Of a stretch of 64,000 nt of DNA, positions 36,995-46,235 are shown piece after piece; positions within the stretch are counted from its first letter, which is position 1, and each line of letters begins with the position of its first letter. This DNA is from ZC4RG30 sp964455685 (GTDB lineage: Bacteria; Pseudomonadota; Gammaproteobacteria; Steroidobacterales; Steroidobacteraceae). The position numbers and the translations under genes were made by a program. The notes below the pieces were generated by a model. It made no database searches and was not told the origin of the DNA. It saw only the letters and a list, made by a program, of their open reading frames with translations. Where the stretch lies: contig CAYVZE010000002.1 of assembly GCA_964455685.1 (NCBI GenBank), positions 19,836 to 83,835 on the forward strand. Reading direction: 5' to 3'.

Positions 36995-38426
36995 GCGTTT
37001 GCGCGTGATGCGCGTGCCGGTGCTGCTGGCCGCCGCGCTGGCACTGGGCGCCTGCGCGGTGGGGCCCAACTACCGCGAACCGCAGATGGATGTGGCAGAC
37101 GAGTTCGGGGCCGCCGGCCTGCTGACGCCTGAGCAGGGCGAGATCGAGCGGCAGTGGTGGCGGCAGTTCGGCGATCCGCTGCTGGACGAGCTGGTCGAGG
37201 CGGCGGTGGCCAACAACCGCGACATTGCCGCCGCCACCGCCCGGCTGCGCGAGGCGCGGGCGCAGCGGCGCGAGCGGCTGTTCGACTTCCTTCCCAGCAT
37301 CACCGGCTCGGCCAGTTACGACAATGTACGCCAGAGCGCCTCGGGTACGCCGGGCATTCCGCCGGGCACGCCGCTGGATCGCGACTACGAACTGTTCGAC
37401 GCCGGCTTCGACGCCGCCTGGGAGATCGACCTGTTCGGCCGCGTTCGCCGCGCCAATGAGTCCGCACGGGCGCTGGCGCAGGCCGCGGCCGCGGCGCGCA
37501 ACCAGGTGGTGCTGTCGGTGATCGCCGAGGTGGCGCGCAATTACTTCGAGCTGCGCGGTGCTCAGGGGCAGCTGGCAGTGGCCCGCAGCAACGCGGAGAA
37601 CCAGCAGCGGGCGCTGGAGCTGGTGAACGCACGTTTCGAGGCCGGTCGCGGCACCGCGCTGGATACGGCGCGTGCCACCGCCCAGGTGCAGACCACGCTG
37701 GCCAGCGTGCCGCCGCTGGAGGCGGCGGTGGACCGCGCCATGCGCCGCATCGAGGTGCTCACGGGCCAGCAGCCGGGGGCGCTGGCCTCGCGGCTGGCCG
37801 AGGCCCGCGAGCTGCCGGTCCTGCCCGCGACGCTGGTGCTGGGCAACCCCGAGGACCTGCTGCGCCGCCGTCCCGACATCCGCGCCGCCGAGCGGCAGCT
37901 CGCCGCGGCGACGGCCGCCATTGGCGTGCAGGTGGCGGACCTGTTCCCCCGCATCACCATCAATGCCGGCATCGGGCTGGCGGCGCCACGCTTCTCGCAG
38001 CTGGATGATCCCGGCAACGACCGGCGCAGCTTCGGTCCTTCGCTGAGCTGGGGCCTGTTCGACCTGGGGCATGTGTACCAGCGCATCCGTGCCGCTGACG
38101 CGCGCAGTGCCGAGGCGCTGGCCGGCTACGAGCAGACGGTGCTGCTGGCGCTGGAGGAGACCGAGAATGCGCTGTCGGATTTCGCACGGGAACGTCGCCG
38201 CGTCGAACACCTCACGCGCGCGGCAGAGGCCAGCCGCGAGGCCGCTGATCTTGCGACGCAGCGCTTCGAGGGCGGCGTGTCCGACTTCCTCACCGCGCTG
38301 GACGCCTACCGCACCTCGCTCGAGGCCGAGGACCAGCTCGCGATCAGCCGCACCCGCGCGGCCACATTGCTGGTGAGCATCTACAAGGCGCTGGGCGGCG
38401 GCTGGGAAATCGCACCGCCGCAGTAA
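36981..38426 (+). CDS. RND efflux outer-membrane channel (OprM/NodT family lipoprotein)
   Basis: This is 481 residues. ATG 36981 has GGAGG six bases upstream and lies within the permease gene; ATG 37008 is an alternative. Lipobox LGAC is followed by AVGPNYREP, the mark of the NodT branch. Family motifs follow: WWRQFGDPLLDELVEAAVANNRDIAAATARLREARAQRRE, FDAAWEIDLFGRVRRANESARA, and PEDLLRRRPDIRAAERQLAAATAAIGV. It forms the trimeric exit duct of the pump. It is the last gene of a complete tripartite operon. Confidence 0.94.
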   Translation: MRRAERLRVMRVPVLLAAALALGACAVGPNYREPQMDVADEFGAAGLLTPEQGEIERQWWRQFGDPLLDELVEAAVANNRDIAAATARLREARAQRRERLFDFLPSITGSASYDNVRQSASGTPGIPPGTPLDRDYELFDAGFDAAWEIDLFGRVRRANESARALAQAAAAARNQVVLSVIAEVARNYFELRGAQGQLAVARSNAENQQRALELVNARFEAGRGTALDTARATAQVQTTLASVPPLEAAVDRAMRRIEVLTGQQPGALASRLAEARELPVLPATLVLGNPEDLLRRRPDIRAAERQLAAATAAIGVQVADLFPRITINAGIGLAAPRFSQLDDPGNDRRSFGPSLSWGLFDLGHVYQRIRAADARSAEALAGYEQTVLLALEETENALSDFARERRRVEHLTRAAEASREAADLATQRFEGGVSDFLTALDAYRTSLEAEDQLAISRTRAATLLVSIYKALGGGWEIAPPQ

Positions 38427-38516
38427 CCACAGGCATGACCTCGCGCATTGCACTGCCAATGCGCCGGGCGCATGCTCAGTCCCCCTTGATCGCAGGCCAT
38501 GATGCAAGGAGCCACC

Positions 38517-38612
38517 ATGCGAACTGTCGACAGCGCCATGCTCGAGGCCAGCTCCGCACGGCTGTTTCCCGGCGGCTCGTTCGCCGCTGGTCAAACCGAA
38601 AGGCGGCGGTGA
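38517..38612 (+). CDS. Possible short leader ORF (31 codons)
   Basis: ATG 38517 has a good AAGGAG five bases upstream. The 31-residue peptide (starting MRTVDSAMLEASSARLFPGG) ends in TGA overlapping the GTG 38609 of the kinase-like gene (GTGA). No homologue is recognised. It could be a translated leader that couples to the kinase gene, or the remnant of a lost gene. Confidence 0.3.
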   Translation: MRTVDSAMLEASSARLFPGGSFAAGQTERRR

Positions 38613-39562
38613 AACGCACACGCTACGCCGGCGCTCCCGGCGGCCCGAGGGGGCGTGCAGGCCGTGGAGGCGACAGCAGCAATGTGCTCGGCGCCATCGC
38701 GCGCCAGCTTGCTGCTGCGCTGGATACCTGGGTTGCACCGCTGCCGGCGGGCCCGGTGGGTGGCGGCACCTTCAATGACGGATTCCGCTGGGAAAGCGGC
38801 GCCGGCTCGCTGTTCGTGAAGGTGGCGCGCGTGCAGGCGGCGCCGATGTTCGAGGCCGAGGCAGCGGGCCTTTCGGAACTGGCGCTGGCCAATGCCGTGC
38901 GCGTGCCGCGCGTGATGGCGGTGGGCGAGGTTGGAGGACAGGCTTACCTTGCGCTGGAGTGGCTCGACCTGCGTCCGCTTTCCGCAATCGCGCAGCAGCG
39001 GCTCGGTGAGCGGCTGGCAGCGCTTCACCGGCACCAGCCCGACGGACGCCATGGCTGGTGGCGCGACAACACCATCGGCAGCACGCCGCAACGGAACACG
39101 TGGGCGGCAGACTGGGCATCGTTCTTCATCGAGCATCGCCTGAGCTTCCAGCTCGAGCTGGCGCTGCGGAATGGACATGGGGCGCGACTGCAGTCGCGCA
39201 TGGAGGCGCTGCTCAGGCGCGCCGGGGAACTGCTGCAGGGTCATGCCCCGCCACCTTCATTGCTGCATGGCGACCTGTGGGGCGGCAATGCTGCGGCAAT
39301 CAGTGGCGATGAGCCGGTCATCTTCGACCCGGCCGTGTACTACGGCGACCGCGAGATCGACATCGCCATGACAAGGCTGTTCGGCGGGTTCGGCCCGGAG
39401 TTCCATGCCGCGTACGAGGCCGCGTGGCCGTTGCCGCCGGGCGCGGCGCGGCGCGTGGACCTGTACAACCTGTACCACGTGCTCAACCACGTGAACCTGT
39501 TCGGCGCCAGCTACCTCGGCCAGGCCACCAGCCTGATCGATTCGGTGCTCGCTGCCGACTGA
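38609..39562 (+). CDS. Fructosamine kinase family protein
   Basis: This is 317 residues from GTG 38609, coupled to the short ORF before it; GTG 38684 would give a family-typical 292 residues and cannot be excluded, since the first 25 residues look atypical. The kinase fold is clear: PVGGGTFNDGFRWESGAGSLFVKVA (nucleotide loop and Lys), FEAEAAGLSELALANAVRVPRVMAVG, LLHGDLWGGNAA (catalytic HGD and Asn) and VIFDPAVYYGDREIDIAM. Such enzymes phosphorylate Amadori sugars on glycated proteins or small amines. It converges on the sialate esterase gene with 13 bases between. Confidence 0.88.
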   Translation: MKRTRYAGAPGGPRGRAGRGGDSSNVLGAIARQLAAALDTWVAPLPAGPVGGGTFNDGFRWESGAGSLFVKVARVQAAPMFEAEAAGLSELALANAVRVPRVMAVGEVGGQAYLALEWLDLRPLSAIAQQRLGERLAALHRHQPDGRHGWWRDNTIGSTPQRNTWAADWASFFIEHRLSFQLELALRNGHGARLQSRMEALLRRAGELLQGHAPPPSLLHGDLWGGNAAAISGDEPVIFDPAVYYGDREIDIAMTRLFGGFGPEFHAAYEAAWPLPPGAARRVDLYNLYHVLNHVNLFGASYLGQATSLIDSVLAAD

Positions 39563-39575
39563 TCCCGGCGGACGT

Positions 39576-41588
39576 TCAGGGTGCCGGCTGCTGGCGCGCC
39601 GGCGAGGGGGCGGCAGGCAGCGGCAGTTCGAACGATGGCACCGGCCATCCTCCCAGAGTCTTCAGCGCGCAGGTTCCGCCGTCGCTCCAGCAATGACGCA
39701 GCAGTGCGGCGTCCGGCAGCGGGCTGCGGTCGACCACGACGCGACTGCCCTCGTGGACGGCACTTGCAGGCACGCAGCGCGCGGCGTCCTCCGTGCACAG
39801 GGAAAAGTGGCCGACGCCGGTCGCGTGCCCCAGCGCCAGCGGTGGCCAGAACTCCAGCACCAGGCGGGAGTCATGCACCGCGGCCATCACGGGAACGGCG
39901 CCGTCGGCATTGCCGCCGCTTTCCAGCGCCGAGGCTACCTGTGCCGCCCTGAGCGCCACGGCATGCTTGGCACGCGGATGGATGTCGTCGTCCTCGCCCA
40001 GGTCCTGCGTCACCACCAGGCCGACGCGCGCATCAGCCAGCGCCACCTGCTGCTGCGCGTGGCGCAGGCGGGCCCAGCCTGAATCCGCGGGCGTCGCGGC
40101 CACCGCGCCGTAATTCGGCAGCTGCACCACGATGAACGGCAGGTCGGGACGCGAGAAATGCGAGCGCCATCCGGCCACCAGGCCGCGCAGCAGCTCGGCG
40201 TAGGCATCCGGGCTCTCTGCATTGGATTCGCCCTGGTACCAGATGACGCCGGAAGGCGGCAGCGGCGCCAGCGGTGCGATCATGCCGTTGAACATGCTGG
40301 TGAGCCCGGAGACGCTCTCCCAGGGCGCGCGCGGCGGGTAGCCAGTCTCGCGCGACACCACGCGATAGCGCCATGCATGGCCCAGCGGGACGAAACTGCC
40401 GTCATCGAAGCGGATGCCCACTTCCTCCGCCGGGCCGGTCATGCCGCCGGCGGCATAGGTGTTGGTGACCAGCACGCTGAACTGGTTGGTGCCGGGTTGG
40501 AGCATGCCGGGCTCGAGCCGGTATTCGCGGCGTGTGCCATAGCCGAAGCTGTTGGCCACGAAGCGTCCGTTGAGCCAGGTGGTGTCCACCTCGTCGATGC
40601 CGCCGAGCACGAAGGTGGCACCCGTGCGGCTCTGCTCCCCGGTCAGCTCGAAGCTGGCCGAGAACCACAGGTTGCCGGTGAAGCCGGCCAGCCGTTCGTC
40701 CGGATAGCTGCGCCAGTCCGTGAGCGGGGCAGGGCGCCAGTCGGGGTGGCCATCCAGCACGCCCATTTCCCATACCGGTCCCATGGTCGAGGCCTGCTGC
40801 CACCAGCGAACCCAGTCGTCCGCAAAAGCCAGCTCGCTGCGGCGAGGGTCGGCACGGTAGCCGCGCAGCAGCTCCACGCCGCGGCGATGGCCCGGGAGCC
40901 GGACAAGCTGCTGCTCGGTCATCCACGCCTCGATGGCGGCGCCACCCCAGGAGGCATTGACCAAACCCATGGGCAGGCCGGTCTGCTGCAGGCGGTGGCG
41001 CGCGAAGAAGTAGCACACCGCCGAGAACTGCCGCACGGCGTCGGCATCAGCGTGCTGCCAGGCGGGCCTTTCGGCAAAGCTTTCACGCGGCACAAGTGCG
41101 GTCTGGTGCGCCACGTTGAGCAATCGGATGGCATCGTGGCCCTGCATGAGCTGGTCCGGCTGGTCGATGGACCTGCCGGCGGGAAACTCCATGTTGGACT
41201 GGCCCGAGCACAGCCAGACTTCGCCGGCCAGCACATCTTCAAGCGTGGCGCCGGCGCCGCGGGTATCGCGCAGCTCGATGCGGTAAGGCCCGCCGGCAGG
41301 CAGCGGATCGATGCGGGCCCGCCAGGTGCCACGGACATCGGCACGCGCGCGATAGCTGCGGCCGGCGACCCTCAGGGTCAGCGATTCGCGCGGCGCCGCG
41401 CGCCCGCGCAGCTCCAGCGGCTGGCCATGGGGCAGCACCATGCCGCTGCCGAAGACATCGGCAAAGCGCGGCGATGCGTCGGTGGAAGCTTCCGGTGCCG
41501 CCGCCTGTGCAGGGCTTGCCGGCACCAGCCAGGCCAGCAATGCGACGAGGCCGGCTGCCCGCGCGGCGCGCAGCCGGCGTGGAACCAC
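39576..41588 (-). CDS. Sialate O-acetylesterase-like SGNH hydrolase, exported
   Basis: This is about 670 residues from GTG 41588, which gives a signal peptide of Arg/Ala-rich then Leu-rich residues ending PASPAQA. The catalytic Ser motif CSGQSNMEFP comes first. A galactose-binding-like inserted domain follows in the middle (WFSASFELTGEQSRTGATFVLGGIDEVDTTWLNG). GVIWYQGESNA is next and the DIHPRAKH Asp-His pair is late. The enzyme would remove acetyl groups from sialic acids or related sugars in the periplasm or outside. The start is uncertain: a better ribosome binding site (AGGTAGG) precedes an ATG at 41632 in another frame. Confidence 0.8.
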   Translation of the reverse strand: MVPRRLRAARAAGLVALLAWLVPASPAQAAAPEASTDASPRFADVFGSGMVLPHGQPLELRGRAAPRESLTLRVAGRSYRARADVRGTWRARIDPLPAGGPYRIELRDTRGAGATLEDVLAGEVWLCSGQSNMEFPAGRSIDQPDQLMQGHDAIRLLNVAHQTALVPRESFAERPAWQHADADAVRQFSAVCYFFARHRLQQTGLPMGLVNASWGGAAIEAWMTEQQLVRLPGHRRGVELLRGYRADPRRSELAFADDWVRWWQQASTMGPVWEMGVLDGHPDWRPAPLTDWRSYPDERLAGFTGNLWFSASFELTGEQSRTGATFVLGGIDEVDTTWLNGRFVANSFGYGTRREYRLEPGMLQPGTNQFSVLVTNTYAAGGMTGPAEEVGIRFDDGSFVPLGHAWRYRVVSRETGYPPRAPWESVSGLTSMFNGMIAPLAPLPPSGVIWYQGESNAESPDAYAELLRGLVAGWRSHFSRPDLPFIVVQLPNYGAVAATPADSGWARLRHAQQQVALADARVGLVVTQDLGEDDDIHPRAKHAVALRAAQVASALESGGNADGAVPVMAAVHDSRLVLEFWPPLALGHATGVGHFSLCTEDAARCVPASAVHEGSRVVVDRSPLPDAALLRHCWSDGGTCALKTLGGWPVPSFELPLPAAPSPARQQPAP

Positions 41589-41660
41589 GCCGGTCGTCCG
41601 CGGATGATTGAGGCCCCGGCACCCGGCGGCATATGCTGGCCTACCTTGCGAGGCAACAAC

Positions 41661-43397
41661 GTGACGTCCGGACTGACTACCCCCGTGCCGTTCCAGGCGC
41701 ATATCGAACTTCTCCGTGTTTTTCTTGCGCAGCGCGACCGGATCGTCGCAAGCATACAGGCGCTGCTGAACGCGCAGCAAAAGCCTGCCAGCTACCGCGA
41801 GGACAGGACGCTGCTGTCGCAGCGCTTCGAGGAGGCATTCTTCGCGCCGGGCATCGTCACGGAATCCCAGCGGGAACTGCGCGGCGGGCTGGATCGTGCC
41901 CACTGGGCCAGCGGCTTCCTGCCCAGCGCGGCCGAAGGCAGGAACAACGACCTGCCTGATGGCGGCGAGATGATGGCGCGGGCATTCGCCTACTGGCGCC
42001 AGACCCGCTGGCCCGCCCCGGAGGGGCGCCGTCGCTATGCCCATGCGCTGTTCAACCTGTACCTCCTGCGCCAGCTGGAACTGCTGTCGATGCGCATCTG
42101 GGACGAGGGCGGGCAGGGCGCGGTGGCGCGGCTGGCCGAAGTGCAGCAACTGCTCGATGCGGTCTGGAGCAGCTCACCAGCCGACCAGCCGGTGCTGGTC
42201 AGGGATGCGCGCTGGCTGGTACCCATCGCGCAAAGCCCGACCACCAGTGAGCTGCACGGCTATTTCGACGTGGCGAAGAACCTCGAAGGTTCACTGACGG
42301 AAGAGGACCGGCTGGAGGTGCACCGCGCCACCATCGCGCTGGCCGGCGGGCACCTGCGCTCGCAGCTGCGCTACTACCACATGCAGGGCACGCCGCTGGA
42401 GGAGCGCAGCCTCGTGCTGACCTCGCGGCGCTCCAACGCACTGGACTTCTCGCTGACCATCGAGGGCCTGGTGCCGCTGATGCGGGCCTATGAATGCGCC
42501 TGCTCGGGGGGGGATGCGGTGCGCCGCCGGCAGCTGGCCAGCGCCATCCTGCAGGGCATCTCGGCCGATCCCGAGCTGTTCCTGAACCGGCTGGAGCTGC
42601 TGGCGCCCTACACCATGATCGAGCCGCTGTTCATCGGCGGGGAAGAGCCGGGCACGGTGGGCCTGACCCCGCGCGGCCAGCGGCAGGCAGGGCTGCTGCG
42701 CGAGTACGGTGCGCTTGTGGGACGGGTGGCCGGCTGGCTGCACGAGGATTGCCCGGCGTTCCGGCCCGTTGCCGGCACGTACTCCCCGTATGGCGTGATC
42801 TTCGGGTTCTCCTCGAACATCACCGAGCACATGGCATTCCGCACGGTGGTGGATGCAGCGACACCACCGTTCAGCCTGGAGGATGCGTTCAGCGAGGGCG
42901 ATGCCGCAAAACGGGAATGGGTGGGCAGCTGGCGCAAGCTGCCGCAGATGAACAAGGAGATGCTGGCACGCTTCGATTATCCGCAGCAGTTCGCCGAGCT
43001 CATCTTCGCGCGCATCGAGCAGGCCCTGCGTACCGCCGTGTCGGGCGAAGCCGGCCCGCGCACCGGCCGCCTGCACATCGTGGCCGAGGGCGACCAGGCC
43101 GCGCAGGCGGCCGCTGCCGCGATTGCGCCGATGCCGGTGCAGTACATCGTTTCCACCGACCTGCAATGGGTGGCCGGCTTCCGCGCGCGCGGTGTGGACG
43201 AGGCCAGTCTGCTGCATGACCATCGCGAGGGTGAACTGGCGGTGGGCTATCGCACCAGCGGCGGCTGGGTGGGCCTGTCGAAGGATTTCCTCACCGACAT
43301 CCTGGGCGCCGGCCGCGATGTGAAGGTCACCGGCCTGCCGCCGCGCGCGGCAGCGGCGCTGGCGCTGATGTGCGAAGGCGTGGTCGCCGCGCACTGA
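41661..43397 (+). CDS. Large soluble protein of unknown function
   Basis: This is 578 residues from GTG 41661, with GAGG eight bases upstream. I do not recognise a family. No signal peptide or membrane helix is visible. The first third is helical and rich in Arg, Leu and Glu (RRRYAHALFNLYLLRQLELLSMRIWDEGG); the middle has SRRSNALDFSLTIEGLVPLMRAYECACSGG; YSPYGVIFGFSSNITEHMAFRTV and QYIVSTDLQWVAGFRARGVDE suggest a compact second domain. It is divergent from the esterase with a 72-base gap. Composition matches neighbours, so it is a resident gene. Confidence 0.7.
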   Translation: MTSGLTTPVPFQAHIELLRVFLAQRDRIVASIQALLNAQQKPASYREDRTLLSQRFEEAFFAPGIVTESQRELRGGLDRAHWASGFLPSAAEGRNNDLPDGGEMMARAFAYWRQTRWPAPEGRRRYAHALFNLYLLRQLELLSMRIWDEGGQGAVARLAEVQQLLDAVWSSSPADQPVLVRDARWLVPIAQSPTTSELHGYFDVAKNLEGSLTEEDRLEVHRATIALAGGHLRSQLRYYHMQGTPLEERSLVLTSRRSNALDFSLTIEGLVPLMRAYECACSGGDAVRRRQLASAILQGISADPELFLNRLELLAPYTMIEPLFIGGEEPGTVGLTPRGQRQAGLLREYGALVGRVAGWLHEDCPAFRPVAGTYSPYGVIFGFSSNITEHMAFRTVVDAATPPFSLEDAFSEGDAAKREWVGSWRKLPQMNKEMLARFDYPQQFAELIFARIEQALRTAVSGEAGPRTGRLHIVAEGDQAAQAAAAAIAPMPVQYIVSTDLQWVAGFRARGVDEASLLHDHREGELAVGYRTSGGWVGLSKDFLTDILGAGRDVKVTGLPPRAAAALALMCEGVVAAH

Positions 43398-43497
43398 CCA
43401 TGGCGCAGGCCGGTGGCGACGCTGCGCCATCCGCAAACTTCGGCACATTTCGTCAAGTCGCGCCCCATCGGCTGTCGGGGGAACGCATATTCGGTGC

Positions 43498-43968
43498 ATG
43501 CACAGCGGGTTCATCGAACGCCGGTCGGGCATCGAGCGGAGGTCGAGGTCACTGCTCGCCTACTGGCGCGGCGCGCTGAAGCCGCGCCGCCGCGCCGGCA
43601 GGCGTGCCACCGACGCGGCCTATCCCATCATCGACTGGCACTCGCCGCGCGTGTTCCTGCCGGCGCTGGCCATCCTGCTGCTGTGCGTGACCGATGGCGT
43701 GCTCACCGTGGTGCTGCTGGCCCATGGCGCCGTGGAGGTGAATCCCTTCATGGCGCGGTTCGTGCCGGACTTGCTGGGATGGTTCGCGGCGGTGAAGCTG
43801 GCGCTGACGGCGGCCGGCGTGGCGGTGCTGGCCGCCTGCAGCCGCATGCGCCTGTTCCGCGCCATCCCGGGGGAAGCCTTCCTGTGGCTGCTGCTGGCCG
43901 GCTACGTCGTGCTGGTGGGCTACGAGCTGGGCATGCTCGATGCCGTGCCAGAGCCCGTTTCCGCCTGA
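43498..43968 (+). CDS. DUF5658 family membrane protein
   Basis: This is 156 residues. A strongly basic cytoplasmic N-terminus (RRSGIERRSRS, RRRAGRRATD) precedes three or four membrane segments. The first contains CVTDGVLTVVLLAHGAVEVNPFMARFV, the pattern of DUF5658 (Asp, Leu-Thr and Glu-x-Asn-Pro). Function is unknown. It sits 100 bases after the 578-residue gene with only a distant GGGGG as ribosome binding site. Confidence 0.75.
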   Translation: MHSGFIERRSGIERRSRSLLAYWRGALKPRRRAGRRATDAAYPIIDWHSPRVFLPALAILLLCVTDGVLTVVLLAHGAVEVNPFMARFVPDLLGWFAAVKLALTAAGVAVLAACSRMRLFRAIPGEAFLWLLLAGYVVLVGYELGMLDAVPEPVSA

Positions 43969-44083
43969 TTCTGCAGGCCCGCGGCGCCCTGGACCCGCTG
44001 AAGCCCGGCCATTCCCGCCGCTGGATCGCACCATCCGCACCTTCACGGATTCGCGTGCTGGCCGCAGGCGCTATAGTTTTCAC

Positions 44084-44659
44084 ATGGGTCCGCGATCCCT
44101 CCTGCTCCTGCTCGTGACTGCCGCATTTGCCGCGCCGGCAGGGTCCGCGGAGCGCGCCTGCGAGCAGTCCGAATCCACCGTCACCGCCTCGCCACAGGGG
44201 CGCCTTGCCGCCAGCGTGCAGCACCAGGTGTGCGAGACCGCCATCGGCGGGGTGTCGGCGGCGATCACCGTGTTTGTGGGCGAGGCAGGCGCACCGATGC
44301 AGGGCGGGCGGGTGCTGGCCGTGGCCGTGCCGCGTACCCGTGAGGAGTGGCCCGTGGCCGTGTGGCGCGACGAGAACCTGCTGGAAGTGTGGGTGCCCAA
44401 CCTTGCAAAGGTGCTCCAGTCGCAGTCCTCGTGGCGTGAGGTCACCGTGGCATTGAAGTACTGCGGCGATGACCCGGCACTGCGCGAGCGCGTGGCCCGG
44501 CACGAGGAGGACCTGCGGCGCTGGCGCGAGGAAGTGACGCGCTGGGCCGAGGCCCGCCGTCGCGATCCCGAGGGTGCGGGCCCTCGTCCGCAGCGGCCCG
44601 AGGATCCGCCGTCCTCCTCTCGACCCTGCACCGACGCCGACTTCGCCGGCCGGCCCTGA
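44084..44659 (+). CDS. Exported protein of unknown function
   Basis: This is 191 residues from ATG 44084. It has a clean signal peptide (GPRSLLLLLVTAAFAAPAGSA) then a beta-rich domain with paired Cys residues (ERACEQSE, HQVCETAIG) and a later Cys (LKYCGDD), so disulfides are likely. The C-terminal third is highly charged (RERVARHEEDLRRWREEVTRWAEARRRDPEG) and Pro-rich. TATAGT at 44072-44077 may be a -10 box, leaving a very short leader. No family recognised. Confidence 0.6.
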   Translation: MGPRSLLLLLVTAAFAAPAGSAERACEQSESTVTASPQGRLAASVQHQVCETAIGGVSAAITVFVGEAGAPMQGGRVLAVAVPRTREEWPVAVWRDENLLEVWVPNLAKVLQSQSSWREVTVALKYCGDDPALRERVARHEEDLRRWREEVTRWAEARRRDPEGAGPRPQRPEDPPSSSRPCTDADFAGRP

Positions 44660-44753
44660 TTGCTGCACACATCACTCTCCGGCCCGTGACGGACCGGCCC
44701 GGGCGTGGTGTGTATGATCTTCCGCGGCAGAACAACCGGGGGGAGGGCCAGCC

Positions 44754-45345
44754 ATGTCGTTGCTGTCCGCACGCGATTGCCCGCGGCCAGCGGGTGAGGC
44801 TGGAAGCGCATCGCGTGCCGGTGGCAGGCTCCGGTCATTGGCCTTCTCCTTCATGCTCGGCCTCGCTCATGCGGGAGCGCCTGCCGCGGACATCCGTCCT
44901 GCGCCGGCATTCACGCCGGCTGAGCTGAACGCACTGCCGACCACCGGCTGGCTCACCAATGGCGGCAACCTCGCCAACCAGCGTTATTCGCCACTGGCGC
45001 AGATCAACCGCGACAACGTGGCACGCCTGAAGGCCCACTGGCGCACGCACCTGCAAGGCTCCGGGCTGGCCGCCAATCACTCGGGCCAGGGACAGCCCAT
45101 CGTCCATGAGGGGGTGATCTACATCACCACCGGTCCCAATGACGTGTTCGCCGTGGCCGTGGAGACCGGCGACATTCTCTGGAGCTACAAGGCCAACCTC
45201 GATCCCGCGCGTGTCCGCGCCTGCTGCGGCTGGGTGAACCGCGGCGCGGCGCTGGGCGATGGCAAGGTGTTCATCGGCCGCCTTGACGCCATGGTGGTGC
45301 GCCGGTCTGGCAGACGCCGGCGGTGGATCCGGAACTGGGGCTGAT
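44754..45345 (+). CDS. PQQ-dependent alcohol dehydrogenase, N-terminal part (broken at assembly gap)
   Basis: ATG 44754 follows GGGGGGAGGG. A long N-terminal region with a signal-like stretch (LAFSFMLGLAHAGAPA) leads into a quinoprotein propeller: WLTNGGNLANQRYSPLAQINRDNVARLKAHWR, then VFAVAVETGDILWSY. The adjacent Cys157-Cys158 (RACCGW) would form the vicinal disulfide against PQQ. After residue 182 (about 45300) the frame fails; PVWQTPAVDPELGL continues in a different frame up to the gap, and the expected ALDARTGK-type segment is missing. This damage beside the gap looks like an assembly fault. With the part after the gap it forms a periplasmic quinohemoprotein. Confidence 0.8.
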
Positions 45346-45445
45346 NNNNNNNNNNNNNNNNNNNNNNNNNNNNNNNNNNNNNNNNNNNNNNNNNNNNNNN
45401 NNNNNNNNNNNNNNNNNNNNNNNNNNNNNNNNNNNNNNNNNNNNN
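45346..45445. other. Assembly gap of 100 N
   Basis: Exactly 100 undetermined bases, a conventional placeholder. Quinohemoprotein dehydrogenases have roughly 690-740 residues and only about 450 codons are visible, so some 700-900 bases are probably absent here. Confidence 0.98.
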
Positions 45446-46199
45446 GCGCGCGGCGGCGAACCATGGTGTGCCGCGCCGGGGCATCTTCACGGCGCTGGAC
45501 GTGAGGACCAACCGCATCGTGTGGAACCAGCAGTGGAGCACCACCTGCATGAACGGCACCATGGCCACCGGCGGCGGGCTGGTGTTCGTGGGTCGTGCCG
45601 ACGGGCGCTTCACGGCGCTGGACACTTCCAGTGGAAAGCGGCTGTGGGAATTCCAGACCGATGCCGGCGTGGCAGCCTCGGCCAGCACCTTCGAGCACAA
45701 GGGCCGGCAGTACGTGGTGGTGCTGTCGGCGGGCACCATGTTCAATGGAGGGCGGCGTGGCGACAGCCTGTGGCTGTTCTCGCTGGACGGTACCATCGAC
45801 CCGCTGCCGCCGGATGCCGCCAGCAGCGGCCCGGGCGCGCCGCCCAATACGGCGCCGCCCGACGCTATCGCGAGCAATGGCCCGGATACCGCTGCGGCAC
45901 CGCGCCCGGCTGCCCTGGAAGCGGCGGAACTGCCGGCGGGAACTGCAGACCTCGCCGAAGGTGCGCGCCTGTACCGGCAGCTGTGCATCGCCTGCCATGG
46001 CGAGAGCGGCCGCGGCGGGCAGGCGGTCAATGGCGCATCGCTGGAGCCGGTGGCGCGCAACCCTGAAGCCCTGGCCACCACGGCCTGGAACGGGCGCAAC
46101 AACATGCCTGCATTCCGCGGCACGCTGACGCTGGAGCAGTTGCGCGACGTGGCGTATTACGTCAGCGGCGAGCTGTTCGGCGCCGGGCACGCTCCATGA
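45446..46199 (+). CDS. PQQ-dependent alcohol dehydrogenase, C-terminal part with cytochrome c domain
   Basis: About 250 codons after the gap, read in the frame of 45447. The propeller's last blades are present: RRGIFTALDVRTNRIVWNQQWSTTCMNGTMATGGGLVFVGRADGRFTALDTSSGKRLWEF. An Ala/Pro linker follows, then a cytochrome c domain with the heme-binding CIACH and a likely distal Met in RNNMPAFRG. This is a type II quinohemoprotein alcohol dehydrogenase layout; electrons pass from PQQ to heme c and then to the respiratory chain. The stop is followed by a small hairpin. Confidence 0.85.
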
Positions 46200-46214
46200 A
46201 CCGGCAAGCCGGTT
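46199..46214 (+). terminator. Small hairpin after the PQQ dehydrogenase
   Basis: AACCGG and CCGGTT form a six-base stem with loop CAAG, overlapping the stop codon, between genes that end at 46199 and 46236 on opposite strands. Only a short T-run follows. Confidence 0.35.
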
Positions 46215-46235
46215 TGCGCGACCCTGCCAGCGGGA

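Noticed and set aside
33605..37069. An open frame of over 1100 codons on the minus strand opposite the RND permease
   Set aside because: Its product is His/Gln/Arg-rich low-complexity sequence typical of the complement of a GC-rich gene; the plus-strand permease is unmistakable.
45259..45504. Open frames running through the N block
   Set aside because: They translate undetermined bases; no evidence of coding across the gap.
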